DNA of 64,000 nucleotides from Thalassospira australica (GCF_000763295.1 NZ_JRJE01000004.1:186001-250000), one strand, 5' to 3'; positions 43,909 to 53,252 are shown, counted from the first letter of the stretch. Notes: generated by a model from the letters alone, not told the origin. Translations and numbers: made by a program.

Positions 43909-45189
43909 ATGATTCTTAAATTTTCGATCTCCTCATCCAAGAAACTTGGTACTTTGCTTGGTGCCGTGATGTTCCTTTTCGTCACGTCCGCTGCACAAGC
44001 ACAGTCCCCTGTTGGTGTCGCTGCAGTCGTCAATGACGATCCAATTTCAGTGATTGACCTTGTCGAACGCATCAAACTGGTTGCCGTATCTTCGAATATC
44101 GAAATGACGCAGCAGCGTTCAAACGAAATGGCGCCGCAGGTTTTGCAGCAATTGATCAACGAAAAATTGCAGCTTCAGGAAGCAGAGCGTCGCGGTATCG
44201 AAGTCACGGATGGAGATATTGCGCGTGGAAAATCAATCATTGAACAAAATGCAGGCCTTCCGGACGGGATGCTTGATTCCTATCTGGCGCAACGCCAAAT
44301 TGCCCCGGAAACCTTAGAAAACCAAATCCGCCCGCAAGTTGCATGGCAAAAGCTTTTGCGGACAATGCGTCGCGACGTTGAAATTTCCGACGCAGAGATC
44401 GACGATAACCTTGAGCAGATCACAAACAATCAAGGCAAGCCAAGAAACCGTGTGCAGGAAATTTTCCTGCCGGTCGATAACCCGCAGGACAGTACCCGCG
44501 TTTATCAAACGGCTCGGGAAATTCTTGGTGCGCTTAAGCAAGGGGCAGACTTTAGCGGTCTTGCACAACAGTTCTCCGCAAGTGCGAGTGCAGCAAATGG
44601 CGGGGATCTGGGGTGGCTTTATGCCGGTGAGATGGCAAGTGATCTGCAGCAAGTCGTCAATCAGCTCCAGCCTGGCGATGTCAGCGACCCCGTCCAGACC
44701 ATCCGTGGTTACTACATCCTGAAACTACTTGATCGCCGTGTCGGCGATACAAATGCCATCACCGACACGCGCCTTGACCTTTATCAGTTGTTCGTACCGA
44801 TCAATAGCGACATGCCTCAAGACCAGGTTGATGCTAAAATTGCGGTTCTTCAGAATACGCAGGAAACAGCGGAAAGCTGCGAAGCCATGGCAAATGTTGC
44901 TGTAGATCTGGGTTCTGAGCTAAGCGGCGAGATGACCGGAATTTCACCAAGCGAGCTCTCGGGACCAATCCGACAGGCTGTTGGCAATCTGAATGTAGGT
45001 ACACCATCCCAAATCGTGCGTGTCGATGGCGGTGCGCTTTTGGTCATGATCTGTAACAAGGTCGAAGAAAGCAATCTGCCTGACCGACAGGACATCGAGA
45101 ACCGGCTGATGATGGAACGTCTGGATATCCTTGCGCGCCGTAAACTGCGCGAACTGCGTCGCCAGGCATTTATTGATATCCGGATTTAA
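43909..45189 (+). CDS. surA: Periplasmic chaperone/peptidyl-prolyl isomerase SurA
   Basis: Escorts unfolded outer-membrane proteins, including LptD, through the periplasm. It has a signal peptide ending in AAQAQS, a SurA N-terminal domain (about 35-160: VVNDDPISVIDLVERI), one parvulin-type PpiC domain (about 175-275, with GGDLGWLYAGEM) and a C-terminal helical part. E. coli SurA has two parvulin domains; one clear domain is seen here with a weaker second stretch (about 285-390). The ATG has only a poor ribosome binding site, and its translation may depend on lptD, 6 bp upstream. Confidence 0.88.
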   Translation: MILKFSISSSKKLGTLLGAVMFLFVTSAAQAQSPVGVAAVVNDDPISVIDLVERIKLVAVSSNIEMTQQRSNEMAPQVLQQLINEKLQLQEAERRGIEVTDGDIARGKSIIEQNAGLPDGMLDSYLAQRQIAPETLENQIRPQVAWQKLLRTMRRDVEISDAEIDDNLEQITNNQGKPRNRVQEIFLPVDNPQDSTRVYQTAREILGALKQGADFSGLAQQFSASASAANGGDLGWLYAGEMASDLQQVVNQLQPGDVSDPVQTIRGYYILKLLDRRVGDTNAITDTRLDLYQLFVPINSDMPQDQVDAKIAVLQNTQETAESCEAMANVAVDLGSELSGEMTGISPSELSGPIRQAVGNLNVGTPSQIVRVDGGALLVMICNKVEESNLPDRQDIENRLMMERLDILARRKLRELRRQAFIDIRI

Positions 45190-45213
45190 TCCCGACAGCA
45201 GGACCGCGAGAAT

Positions 45214-46230
45214 ATGACAGAAATCGCGCCAATCGCCCTGACAATCGGGGAGCCCGGCGGCATTGGGCCGGAGCTCGCCGTGAATGCTTGGCTGCGTCGA
45301 AAGCAGGATGGCATTGCGCCATTTTGCTTGCTGTCACCCTCAAACATTGTGAAAAACACAATCCGCCAGTTGGAACTCGATGTGCCGATTAAAGTCGTTG
45401 GCAACATTGATGAAGCCACTGCCATATTTGATCACGCCCTACCCGTTCTGGAACTTGCGTCTGGCAATGATGAAGTCGTATCGGGTGTTGCCTCGGCGGC
45501 AACAGCAGGCATCGTCATCGACAGCATCACAAAGGCTGTTGAATTGGCCAGAAGCGGTAGCGCAAGTGCTGTTGTAACCAACCCAATTCAAAAAAGCGCT
45601 CTATATGCCGCCGGTTTCAAACATCCGGGCCATACAGAGTTTCTGGCAGATTTGGCGGGCCCCAACACAGTCCCGGTCATGATGTTGGCCAATAGCCAAT
45701 TGCGCGTTGTGCCGCTGACAATCCACATAGCCCTGCATGAAGTACCAGAACAACTGACCACCGAAGTGATTGTAAGGCGATGTAAAATCACGGCCAAATC
45801 CCTTATAAAAGACTTCGGGATTGCAAAACCGCGTCTTGCACTTGCCGGGCTTAACCCACATGCCGGCGAAGACGGGACAATGGGAACCGAGGAACAAACC
45901 ATCATGGCCCCGGCAGTTGCCCAGTTGCGCGGTGAAGGCATTGATGTCATTGGCCCCTTGCCTGCAGACACAATGTTTCACGCCGAAGCACGCGCCAACT
46001 ACGACGTTGCGCTTTGCCCATACCATGATCAGGCCCTGATACCGGTCAAGACGCTTGATTTTCATGGTGGTGTAAATGTCACGCTGGGATTGCCATTTAT
46101 CAGAACATCACCAGACCACGGCACGGCCCTTAATATCGCGGGCAAAGGCATCGCCCGTCCGGATAGCTTGATTGCAGCCTTGAAAATGGCTGCCGAAATG
46201 GCAACAAAACGCCTTGAGACAGGAGCCTGA
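45214..46230 (+). CDS. pdxA: 4-hydroxythreonine-4-phosphate dehydrogenase
   Basis: Makes the aminoacetone phosphate precursor (via 2-amino-3-oxo-4-(phosphonooxy)butanoate) of vitamin B6. The 338 residues contain GEPGGIGPE near the start, HPGHTEFL, the metal-binding [10 protein letters not shown] and [10 protein letters not shown]. It lies 24 bp after surA in the order surA-pdxA-rsmA, which is widespread in proteobacteria. A GAG before the ATG serves as a weak ribosome binding site. Confidence 0.96.
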   Translation: MTEIAPIALTIGEPGGIGPELAVNAWLRRKQDGIAPFCLLSPSNIVKNTIRQLELDVPIKVVGNIDEATAIFDHALPVLELASGNDEVVSGVASAATAGIVIDSITKAVELARSGSASAVVTNPIQKSALYAAGFKHPGHTEFLADLAGPNTVPVMMLANSQLRVVPLTIHIALHEVPEQLTTEVIVRRCKITAKSLIKDFGIAKPRLALAGLNPHAGEDGTMGTEEQTIMAPAVAQLRGEGIDVIGPLPADTMFHAEARANYDVALCPYHDQALIPVKTLDFHGGVNVTLGLPFIRTSPDHGTALNIAGKGIARPDSLIAALKMAAEMATKRLETGA

Positions 46231-46235
46231 CCCAC

Positions 46236-47105
46236 GTGTCAGAAGACAACGAAACAGCCGGCAAACTTGCCAATGATGGCCTTCCGCCGCTTCGCGACGT
46301 GATCGCGGCCCACAACCTGTCTGCGCAAAAGAAATTCGGGCAGAACTTTCTGTTCGACTTGAACCTGACCGGGCGAATTGCACGCGCTGCCGCCCCGCTT
46401 GAAGGATCAACAGTCATTGAAATCGGCCCTGGTCCGGGCGGATTGACCCGTGCCTTGTTGTATAACGGGGCCACCAATCTGACTGTGATCGAGCGTGATC
46501 CACGTTGCCAACCGGTTCTGGAGCAAATCAGCAATCATTACCCCGATGCACTGCATGTGATTGATGGCGATGCACTTGATGTTGATGTCACTGCCCTTGG
46601 CCCGGCACCGCGCAAAATTGTTGCCAACCTGCCATACAATGTCGGAACGCAGCTTTTGATCGGCTGGCTCATGCAAATCGATCAATTTGCCAGCCTGACC
46701 CTGATGTTCCAGAAAGAAGTCGCCGAGCGGGTTGTTGCGCGCCCGAAAAGCAAGGCCTATGGTCGTCTTTCGGTATTGTGCCAATATTTATGTGATTGCG
46801 ACATTTTGTTTGATGTTCACCGCAGTGCCTTCACCCCACCGCCCAAAGTGACCTCTGCGGTCGTTCAATTGCGGCCCAAGGCAGACCGTGGCACTGATAT
46901 CAACCTTGATAGCCTTGCCAAAATCACTCAAGCCGCCTTTGGCCAGCGCCGCAAGATGCTGCGCGCAAGCCTAAAGACTCTCAACATCAATGTTGGGGAG
47001 TTGCTGGAAAAATCAGGGATCACCGAAACATCACGCGCCGAAGAACTCAGCGTTGCTGATTTTGTACATCTGACACAAATCCATGACCAAATGGCTGCTT
47101 CGTAA
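46236..47105 (+). CDS. rsmA: 16S rRNA dimethyladenosine transferase RsmA/KsgA
   Basis: Dimethylates two adjacent adenines in helix 45 of 16S rRNA during ribosome maturation. Starting at GTG 46236, the 289 residues show the Rossmann SAM motif EIGPGPGG (62-69), the adenine-methyltransferase motif NLPY (131-134) and KKFGQNFL at 32-39. The C-terminus has the small helical KsgA domain. It is the last gene in the lptF operon, 5 bp after pdxA, and its stop codon lies inside the terminator hairpin at 47090. Confidence 0.96.
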   Translation: MSEDNETAGKLANDGLPPLRDVIAAHNLSAQKKFGQNFLFDLNLTGRIARAAAPLEGSTVIEIGPGPGGLTRALLYNGATNLTVIERDPRCQPVLEQISNHYPDALHVIDGDALDVDVTALGPAPRKIVANLPYNVGTQLLIGWLMQIDQFASLTLMFQKEVAERVVARPKSKAYGRLSVLCQYLCDCDILFDVHRSAFTPPPKVTSAVVQLRPKADRGTDINLDSLAKITQAAFGQRRKMLRASLKTLNINVGELLEKSGITETSRAEELSVADFVHLTQIHDQMAAS

Positions 47106-47118
47106 AGCAGCCATTTTC
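47090..47118. terminator. Terminator hairpin overlapping the rsmA stop codon
   Basis: AAATGGCTGCTT (47090-47101) pairs perfectly with AAGCAGCCATTT (47106-47117); the 4-base loop contains the start of the TAA stop (47103-47105). T-runs follow on both strands, so it can end rsmA (plus) and gmk (minus). Confidence 0.85.
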
Positions 47119-47129
47119 GTATCTCAAGA

Positions 47130-47765
47130 TCAGTCGGTCAGAAGCTTTTTGACGAAGCCTGGCAGGACGGATTGACGGGCACGCTTCATGCGTTCTGCAC
47201 CGATGATATGTTCAACATCGGCCAAACACCGTTCCAGATCATCATTGATCAGAACATAGTCGAATTCTTCCCAATGGCTGATTTCCGCACCGGCCTTTGC
47301 CATACGTTTCATGATCACATCATCTGCGTCCTGCCCACGATCGCGCAGACGACGTTCCAGCTCGGCCGATGATGGCGGCAGGATAAAGACCGAAACCACA
47401 TCATCACCGCCTTTTTCACGCAGTTGTCGGGCTCCCTGCCAGTCAATGTCAAACAGGACATCACGACCTTCGGACAGAGCCTTCTCAACCGGGGCCATTG
47501 GCGTGCCATAGTAGTTGCCAAAGACCTCCGCCCATTCGAGCAACGCATCATCAGCAATCATATGCTTGAAATCATCAACCGACTTGAAGAAGTAATGTGT
47601 GCCTTCTTCTTCACCCGGGCGGGCTTCGCGCGTGGTTGCCGATACCGAAAGCGAAATCCGGTCATCCTTTTCAAGCAACTGACGGGTAATAGTGGTTTTA
47701 CCGGCACCGGACGGGGCACAAAACACCAGCATCACGCCGCGACGGTTGTTGTGTTGATCGCTCAT
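47130..47765 (-). CDS. gmk: Guanylate kinase
   Basis: Phosphorylates GMP to GDP with ATP. The 211 residues have the P-loop APSGAGKTT (about 17-25), the GMP-binding SVSATTREARPGE and GEEEGTHYFF. It is 23 bp downstream of yicC on the same strand, a pairing conserved in many proteobacteria, and converges on rsmA with a shared terminator. Confidence 0.96.
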   Translation of the reverse strand: MSDQHNNRRGVMLVFCAPSGAGKTTITRQLLEKDDRISLSVSATTREARPGEEEGTHYFFKSVDDFKHMIADDALLEWAEVFGNYYGTPMAPVEKALSEGRDVLFDIDWQGARQLREKGGDDVVSVFILPPSSAELERRLRDRGQDADDVIMKRMAKAGAEISHWEEFDYVLINDDLERCLADVEHIIGAERMKRARQSVLPGFVKKLLTD

Positions 47766-47788
47766 ATCGCGTTTCCTTCCCTGCCCGC

Positions 47789-48673
47789 TTACTCGACGTT
47801 CTGAACTTGCTCACGAAGCTGATCAATGATCACTTTAAGCTCCATACCGCAATTGGTCAGTTCGATATCGTTGGCCTTTGAACACAGAGTGTTGGCTTCG
47901 CGGTTGAACTCCTGACACAGGAAGTCAAGCTTCCGACCGATCGATCCCCCTTTGGCCAGCATATCGCGTGCTGCTGTAATATGCGCTTTAAGGCGGTCAA
48001 TTTCTTCGCGGATATCGGCCTTTGTCGCAAGAAGGGCTGCTTCCTGATGCAGACGTTCGGGCTCAAACTTCCCGGCGTCCATCAGCTCCTCGACCTGACG
48101 TTTCAGGCGCTGCTTGATCGCATCAGAACGCGCTGTTTCACAATTCTCGGCCCGGGCAACCGTGGCTTCGATATTGTCAATATGGCCACGCAACATGGCA
48201 TCAAGTTTAGTGCCTTCTTCCGCACGATGTGCCGCCATCTGGTTAATTGCATCATTCAGGCTTGCCAAAACCGCAGCATCGCGCGCATCGCGGGTTGCTT
48301 CATCTTCTTGCGCTTCAACGGCTTCCAGAACGCCGCGCACATTCATCAGATCAGCAATCGTACCGGCTGAAAGGCTGCTGCTGGCATCAAATTCCTCAGC
48401 CAATGAAACCAGTTCAGACAGCAATTCCCGGTTCACGGTATAGGCACTGGTATCAGCTGAGCGCAGAACGTTTAGCGTAACCCCAATATTCCCGCGCTTG
48501 AAGCGTTTAGAGACCGCGTCACGCACCTTGGCCTCAAGACGGTCGAAACCGCCATGCAGGCGCGCACGGACGTCAAGCCCCTTGCCATTGACGCTGCGCA
48601 GTTCCCAGGTCCATCCGAAACCATCAGCCGCGCCATCGGTACGGGCAAAGCCGGTCATGCTTGAAACGGTCAT
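47789..48673 (-). CDS. yicC: YicC family endoribonuclease-like protein
   Basis: A 294-residue member of the YicC family (YicC_N followed by DUF1732), recently linked to RNA cleavage and sRNA turnover in enterobacteria; the function in this organism is not shown. It starts SSMTGFARTDG, has SVNGKGLDVRARL, and ends with the highly conserved FLCQEFNREANTLCSKANDIELT. It is followed by gmk. It diverges from the short-chain dehydrogenase gene; the 194-bp gap holds both promoters. Confidence 0.93.
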   Translation of the reverse strand: MTVSSMTGFARTDGAADGFGWTWELRSVNGKGLDVRARLHGGFDRLEAKVRDAVSKRFKRGNIGVTLNVLRSADTSAYTVNRELLSELVSLAEEFDASSSLSAGTIADLMNVRGVLEAVEAQEDEATRDARDAAVLASLNDAINQMAAHRAEEGTKLDAMLRGHIDNIEATVARAENCETARSDAIKQRLKRQVEELMDAGKFEPERLHQEAALLATKADIREEIDRLKAHITAARDMLAKGGSIGRKLDFLCQEFNREANTLCSKANDIELTNCGMELKVIIDQLREQVQNVE

Positions 48674-48867
48674 TCTTTCATCCAGTCTGATTTCGTGTTT
48701 GGGCGTTTATAACGACTGCCCCCTGCCTCGCCAAGGGTCAACACAGATACGTCCTATGATATCGACAATATGGTATGTATTGCCCGCATTTCATAATGCT
48801 GCCCTATTGCTGCAGCATGTTCCGCGAAAATCAACAGTTTGAAACTTTAAACCAAGTACGAGCAACA

Positions 48868-49644
48868 ATGTCCTTTCAGTACCACGCCATTCTGATTACA
48901 GGTGCCAGTTCCGGCATTGGCGCCGCACTTGCCCGCCATTTTGCGCGCACAGGCGTTACGCTGTTTATCAGCGGACGCGACCAGACACGCCTGCAACTGG
49001 TCGAAAATGACTGCCGCGCTGCCGGGGCGAATGTCTATGCCGATGTCCTTGACGTCACCGTCCGTGAAACCATGGATGCCTATGTTACCCATTGTGACGA
49101 AATCGCCCCGCTTAGTCTTGTGATCGCCAATGCCGGTATTTCAGCCGGAACAGGTGGCATGGGGGAAAGTCCCGAACAGGTTCGCGATATTTTTGCCACC
49201 AATGTTGCCGGCACCTTCAACACGATTGATCCTGCCATAAAGGTCATGCGCACCCGTCAGCGCGGTCAAGTTGCGCTTGTGGCATCACAGGCGTCTTGGC
49301 GCGGCTTGCCATCGGCCCCGGCCTATTGCGCCAGCAAGGCCGCCATTCGCGTCTATGGCGAAGGATTACGCGGTGCCTTGGCGCCTGATGGCATCAAGGT
49401 CAATGTCGTATGCCCGGGCTTTGTCAAAAGCCGGATCACCGATGCCAATGATTTCCCCATGCCGTTCTTCATGCAGGCCGACAAAGCCGCACGCAAGATC
49501 GCCCGTGGGCTGGAACGCAACAAGGGCATGATTGCCTTCCCGTGGCAGATGAACCTGATCATCGGGATGCTCAAGGTCACACCGCAATGGGCACTGGATT
49601 TAGCAGCATCAAAGATCCCGAAGAAAACATCGTCTGCTGATTAA
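48868..49644 (+). CDS. Short-chain dehydrogenase/reductase
   Basis: Classical SDR of 258 residues from ATG 48868. The NAD(P)-binding motif is TGASSGIG (9-16), NAG follows, and the catalytic YCASK is near 150-154. The C-terminal part (VVCPGFVKSRIT) fits cytoplasmic SDRs. The specific substrate is unknown. It is the only plus-strand gene between the minus-strand yicC-gmk and mltG-fab units, with its own terminator. A longer open frame starting at 48775 includes upstream non-coding sequence, so I do not use it. Confidence 0.88.
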   Translation: MSFQYHAILITGASSGIGAALARHFARTGVTLFISGRDQTRLQLVENDCRAAGANVYADVLDVTVRETMDAYVTHCDEIAPLSLVIANAGISAGTGGMGESPEQVRDIFATNVAGTFNTIDPAIKVMRTRQRGQVALVASQASWRGLPSAPAYCASKAAIRVYGEGLRGALAPDGIKVNVVCPGFVKSRITDANDFPMPFFMQADKAARKIARGLERNKGMIAFPWQMNLIIGMLKVTPQWALDLAASKIPKKTSSAD

Positions 49645-49683
49645 CGCCAAATCACCCAACCAATTACCTGTATGCATACAGAA

Positions 49684-49720
49684 CAAAGGCGGCATCCCTG
49701 CAAGGTGCCGCCTTTGGTAT
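49684..49720. terminator. Bidirectional terminator between the SDR gene and mltG
   Basis: CAAAGGCGGCA (49684-49694) pairs perfectly with TGCCGCCTTTG (49706-49716); the loop has further CCT/AGG pairing. It serves the SDR gene (plus) and the fab-mltG operon (minus). Confidence 0.85.
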
Positions 49721-49751
49721 TTCCTGATCGTTCAAGTGTGCAAACGGCCGT

Positions 49752-50726
49752 CTATTGTCCGTCTCTGATCCGCCGCCACTTCGCAACATTACGATTATGT
49801 TCCTTAAGCGTACGGGCAAAGGCGTGCCCGCCCGTACCATCTGCAACGAAATAAAGGTCTGTGGTGGCAGCCGGATGAAGCACGGCATAAAACGCATCAC
49901 GTCCGGGGTTTGTAATCGGGCTTGGTGGCAAGCCCCCCGTCACATAGGTATTATACGGGCTGTCAAACCGAAGGTCAGTTCGGGTTAATGGCCGATCAAG
50001 ACGTTTATCCGGGCTAACAGCATAGGCCACGGTCGGATCCGACTGCAGGCGCATATTGATATTCAGCCGATTGATGAACACTCCGGCAACACGTGCGCGT
50101 TCCGCAGCGACACCTGTTTCGCGTTCAACGATAGAAGCCAGAATAACCGCCTCTTCGATGGTATCGAACGGCAAACCGTCCTGACGGCCCGGCCAAAGTT
50201 GCTTGACCATCTCATCGTGGGCCGCGCGCATCCGGTCTATGATGCTTTGCTTTGTATCCCCGAACGAGAATTGATAGGTCTCTGGCAACAAGGCGCCATC
50301 GGGCGGGATATCGGTAATTTCACCGCTCAGCCCATCAACCAAGTTAATGCGCTCAACAATCTCGCCGGAGCGCAAACCTTCGGGAATGGTGACAAACCGT
50401 TTAACCGTATCGCCGTTTGCGAGAATCTCGGCTGCCCGCTTGGGACTGACCCGTGCCGGGAAATGATATTCACCAGCACGCAATGAACGGTCCAACTGGG
50501 CAACCCGCACACCGGCAAGGAAAATCAGCGGTTCTTCAACAATGTTCTCGCGTTGGAAAATCTCGGCAATGCCGCGCACCCCCGTCCCTTGCGGGATGAT
50601 GATGTCGCGTTCCTGCGCCATTTTACTGGGCGATGTGTATTGCACATAAACATACACCGCTGCCCCACCAATGGTGAGCGCAGCGGTGATGATTAGAAAG
50701 CCAATAAAAAGCAGAAAACGCTTCAA
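49752..50726 (-). CDS. mltG: Endolytic murein transglycosylase MltG
   Basis: Inner-membrane lytic transglycosylase that cuts nascent glycan strands and terminates their growth. One N-terminal membrane segment (about 4-29) is followed by a LysM-like region (IPQGTGVRGIA) and the YceG-type catalytic domain. Glu201 in ASIVERETG is the catalytic residue, and NRLNINMRLQSDPTV is the family signature. Its 324 residues are typical. It lies 32 bp after fabF and is the last gene of the fab operon. Confidence 0.94.
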   Translation of the reverse strand: MKRFLLFIGFLIITAALTIGGAAVYVYVQYTSPSKMAQERDIIIPQGTGVRGIAEIFQRENIVEEPLIFLAGVRVAQLDRSLRAGEYHFPARVSPKRAAEILANGDTVKRFVTIPEGLRSGEIVERINLVDGLSGEITDIPPDGALLPETYQFSFGDTKQSIIDRMRAAHDEMVKQLWPGRQDGLPFDTIEEAVILASIVERETGVAAERARVAGVFINRLNINMRLQSDPTVAYAVSPDKRLDRPLTRTDLRFDSPYNTYVTGGLPPSPITNPGRDAFYAVLHPAATTDLYFVADGTGGHAFARTLKEHNRNVAKWRRIRDGQ

Positions 50727-50758
50727 GGGAAAACTCCCGTTAAGGTTGGCTCTGCTGT

Positions 50759-52018
50759 TTAAACGGCCTTGAACACAAGCGACGCATTGGTGCCGCCAAA
50801 GCCGAACGAGTTCGACAGCGCAACATTGACTTTACGCTGCTTTGCTTCAAGCGGAACCAGATCGATACCGGTGCAGGCTTCTGACGGATTACGCAGGTTC
50901 AGGGTCGGCGGAACGACACCTTCGTGAATCGCAAGGATCGAAAACACTGCTTCAATCGCACCTGCGGCACCCAGAAGGTGGCCGGTTGCCGATTTGGTCG
51001 AAGACATCGACATTTTCTGCGCGTGATCACCAAACAGACGCTTCACAGCACCCAGTTCGATTTCATCGCCCAACGGAGTCGACGTACCATGTGCGTTGAC
51101 ATAATCGACGTCTTCCGGGTTCAGACCCGCATTGCGAATGGCATTGCGCATCGACCGGAAACCACCATTGCCGTCTTCGGCCGGTGCGGTGATGTGATAA
51201 GCATCCCCGGACATGCCGTAGCCTGCGACTTCGGCATAAATCTTCGCACCACGCGCCTTGGCGTGTTCGTATTCTTCCAGAACAACACAGCCGGCACCTT
51301 CACCCATGACGAAACCGTCACGGCCTTCATCCCACGGACGGGATGCTTCGGTCGGCGTGTCGTTATATCCGGTCGAAAGGGCGCGTGCCGCAGCAAAACC
51401 AGCCATGCCAAGACGGCAAACAGCGGCTTCTGCACCACCGGCAACCATGACATCCGCATCGCCGAGCATGATCATGCGCGACGCATCGCCAACGGCATGT
51501 GCGCCTGTCGAACATGCGGTAACAACGGCATGGTTCGGGCCTTTAAGACCGTGCTTGATCGACACCTGCCCGGAGACAAGGTTGATCAGACAAGACGGAA
51601 TGAAGAATGGACTGACGCGGCGGGTTTTGCCGTTATTGACCAGTTCAGTTGACTCGGAGATTTTTGGCAAACCACCGATGCCCGAGCCAATCAGAACGCC
51701 CGTGGCTTCCTGATCTTCGTCGGTTTCCGGTTTCCAGCCTGAATCTTCAAGTGCCTGATCGGCAGCAGCAACCCCATAGACGATAAAATCGTCCATTTTT
51801 TTCATGTCTTTGATCGAGACATGATCTTGGGCGTTGAAAAGTCCGTCACCCTCACCGCGCGGCACGAGGCCTGCGATTTTGGCAGGGATATCCGACACGT
51901 CAAACGTGTCGATGCTCTTGATCCCGGATTGGCTGTTTAGCAGTTTCTGCCAAGTATTCTGAGCACCGCTAGCAAGCGGTGTAACAGCACCAATACCGGT
52001 AACAACTACGCGTCTCAT
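50759..52018 (-). CDS. fabF: 3-oxoacyl-ACP synthase II (KAS II)
   Basis: Condenses malonyl-ACP with acyl-ACP in fatty-acid elongation; KAS II enzymes also set the temperature response of unsaturated chain length. The 419 residues show Cys169 (TACSTGA), the histidine in NAHGTSTPLGD and the histidine in SATGHLLGAAG, the full Cys-His-His set. It is separated from acpP by 87 bp that contains a long hairpin. Downstream is mltG. Confidence 0.97.
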   Translation of the reverse strand: MRRVVVTGIGAVTPLASGAQNTWQKLLNSQSGIKSIDTFDVSDIPAKIAGLVPRGEGDGLFNAQDHVSIKDMKKMDDFIVYGVAAADQALEDSGWKPETDEDQEATGVLIGSGIGGLPKISESTELVNNGKTRRVSPFFIPSCLINLVSGQVSIKHGLKGPNHAVVTACSTGAHAVGDASRMIMLGDADVMVAGGAEAAVCRLGMAGFAAARALSTGYNDTPTEASRPWDEGRDGFVMGEGAGCVVLEEYEHAKARGAKIYAEVAGYGMSGDAYHITAPAEDGNGGFRSMRNAIRNAGLNPEDVDYVNAHGTSTPLGDEIELGAVKRLFGDHAQKMSMSSTKSATGHLLGAAGAIEAVFSILAIHEGVVPPTLNLRNPSEACTGIDLVPLEAKQRKVNVALSNSFGFGGTNASLVFKAV

Positions 52019-52057
52019 CCCGCATTACGCCTTTATTTTATGAATCCAGCAAAGACG

Positions 52058-52089
52058 AAAAGGGCGCCTGAGGATGCCCTCTGGCGCCC
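52058..52089 (-). terminator. Hairpin between acpP and fabF (partial terminator)
   Basis: GGGCGCC (52062-52068) pairs with GGCGCCC (52083-52089), with a further GAGG/CCTC inner stem. On the minus strand it is followed by TTTT. It probably ends most acpP transcripts and lets some read into fabF. Confidence 0.65.
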
Positions 52090-52105
52090 ATGTCTGACAG
52101 CAAAC

Positions 52106-52342
52106 TTAGCTGTCCGCCTTTTCGATGAAGTCGATCGCGTCTTTAACGGTCAGAATTTTTTCAGCCGCGTCATCCGGAATTTCACAACCGAATTCTTCTT
52201 CAAACGCCATTACCAGCTCAACGGTGTCCAGGCTGTCGGCGCCCAGATCGTCGATGAAGCTTGCGTTTTCAGTGACCTTGTCTTCTTCAACACCGAGGTG
52301 CTCGACAACGATCTTCTTCACGCGATCTGCGACATCACTCAT
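52106..52342 (-). CDS. acpP: Acyl carrier protein
   Basis: Small acidic carrier of growing acyl chains. The 78 residues end EKADS and include the phosphopantetheine attachment serine Ser37 in GADSLDTVE. Its length and net charge match bacterial AcpP. It lies between fabG and fabF, as in most proteobacteria. The Shine-Dalgarno GAAGGA is eight bases before the ATG but is buried in an inverted repeat described at 52351-52414, which suggests leader-mediated control. It should be the most highly expressed gene of the cluster. Confidence 0.97.
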   Translation of the reverse strand: MSDVADRVKKIVVEHLGVEEDKVTENASFIDDLGADSLDTVELVMAFEEEFGCEIPDDAAEKILTVKDAIDFIEKADS

Positions 52343-52350
52343 AGCTCAAA

Positions 52351-52426
52351 TCCTTCAATAGGTTTTCTGTCAGTTAGTTTAACGTGGCGCCCGTTTCGTC
52401 CCCCTATTGAAGGAGTTCCCGGGAAC
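52351..52426 (-). promoter_or_regulatory. acpP leader: SD-sequestering stem and adjacent palindrome
   Basis: TCCTTCAATAGG (52351-52362) and CCTATTGAAGGA (52403-52414) are perfect 12-base complements, 40 bases apart. On the acpP transcript the downstream arm is the acpP ribosome binding site (GAAGGA, eight bases before ATG), so the stem would hide it. Immediately upstream of the outer arm lies GTTCCCGGGAAC (52415-52426), a perfect 12-bp palindrome. This is direct from the sequence; the regulatory function is inferred. Confidence 0.6.
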
Positions 52427-52511
52427 CGGAAACCGGCAACAAACAATCGCCAGTTTTAATATTTGGTATAGCGGCCTCTTTTAAACAGAAAAGAAGGCAA
52501 CCCGCAACGGG

Positions 52512-53252
52512 TTAAATCATCGCCATTCCGCCATTCACATGCAAGGTCTGTCCTGTGACATATGCTGCTTCGTCACTTGCCAGATACAGAACCGCTGCTG
52601 CGATCTCTTTGCTATCCCCCATGCGACCTGCCGGGATACCGCCCAAAAGCTTCTCTTTCTGGGCATCTCCAAGCTCTTCGGTCATGGCCGTGGTAATAAA
52701 GCCCGGTGCGACACAGTTTACGGTAATACCGCGCGCAGCAACTTCCTGCGCCAGCGATTTTGACCAGCCGATCATGCCGGCTTTTGCTGCGGCATAGTTG
52801 GCCTGCCCCGGATTACCCGTCACACCCACGATCGAGGAAATGTTGATAATACGACCATGACGACGTTTCATCATGCCGCGCAGCGAATTGCGCGCAAGTT
52901 TAAAGGCCGAGGTCAGGTTCACATCAAGAACGGCCTGCCAGTCTTCGTCTTTCAGGCGCATGGCAAGCTGGTCACGGGTGATGCCCGCATTATTGACCAG
53001 AACATCAAGCTGACCACCCAGCGCTTCTTCAGCAGCCTTGATCAGACCATCAACCGATTCAGAATCCGAAAGGTTTGCCGGAACAACAACAGCATTCTCG
53101 CCAATTTCAGCGGCAACGGCTTCAAGGCGCTCCTTACGGGTCCCAGACAGAGCAACCTTCGCACCAGCTTGGGCAAGCACCTTGGCGATTTCGCCACCGA
53201 TACCGCCAGTCGCACCGGTTACGAGTGCTGTTTTCCCTGCAAGATCAAACAT
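52512..53252 (-). CDS. fabG: 3-oxoacyl-ACP reductase
   Basis: NADPH-dependent reduction of 3-oxoacyl-ACP. The 246-residue SDR has TGATGGIGG (12-20), NNAG (87-90) and the Ser140-Tyr153-Lys157 catalytic set (ISS, NYAAAKAG). It ends with the FabG-type QTLHVNGGMAMI. It lies 42 bp after fabD and 169 bp before acpP, the longer gap containing the acpP leader. Confidence 0.96.
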   Translation of the reverse strand: MFDLAGKTALVTGATGGIGGEIAKVLAQAGAKVALSGTRKERLEAVAAEIGENAVVVPANLSDSESVDGLIKAAEEALGGQLDVLVNNAGITRDQLAMRLKDEDWQAVLDVNLTSAFKLARNSLRGMMKRRHGRIINISSIVGVTGNPGQANYAAAKAGMIGWSKSLAQEVAARGITVNCVAPGFITTAMTEELGDAQKEKLLGGIPAGRMGDSKEIAAAVLYLASDEAAYVTGQTLHVNGGMAMI

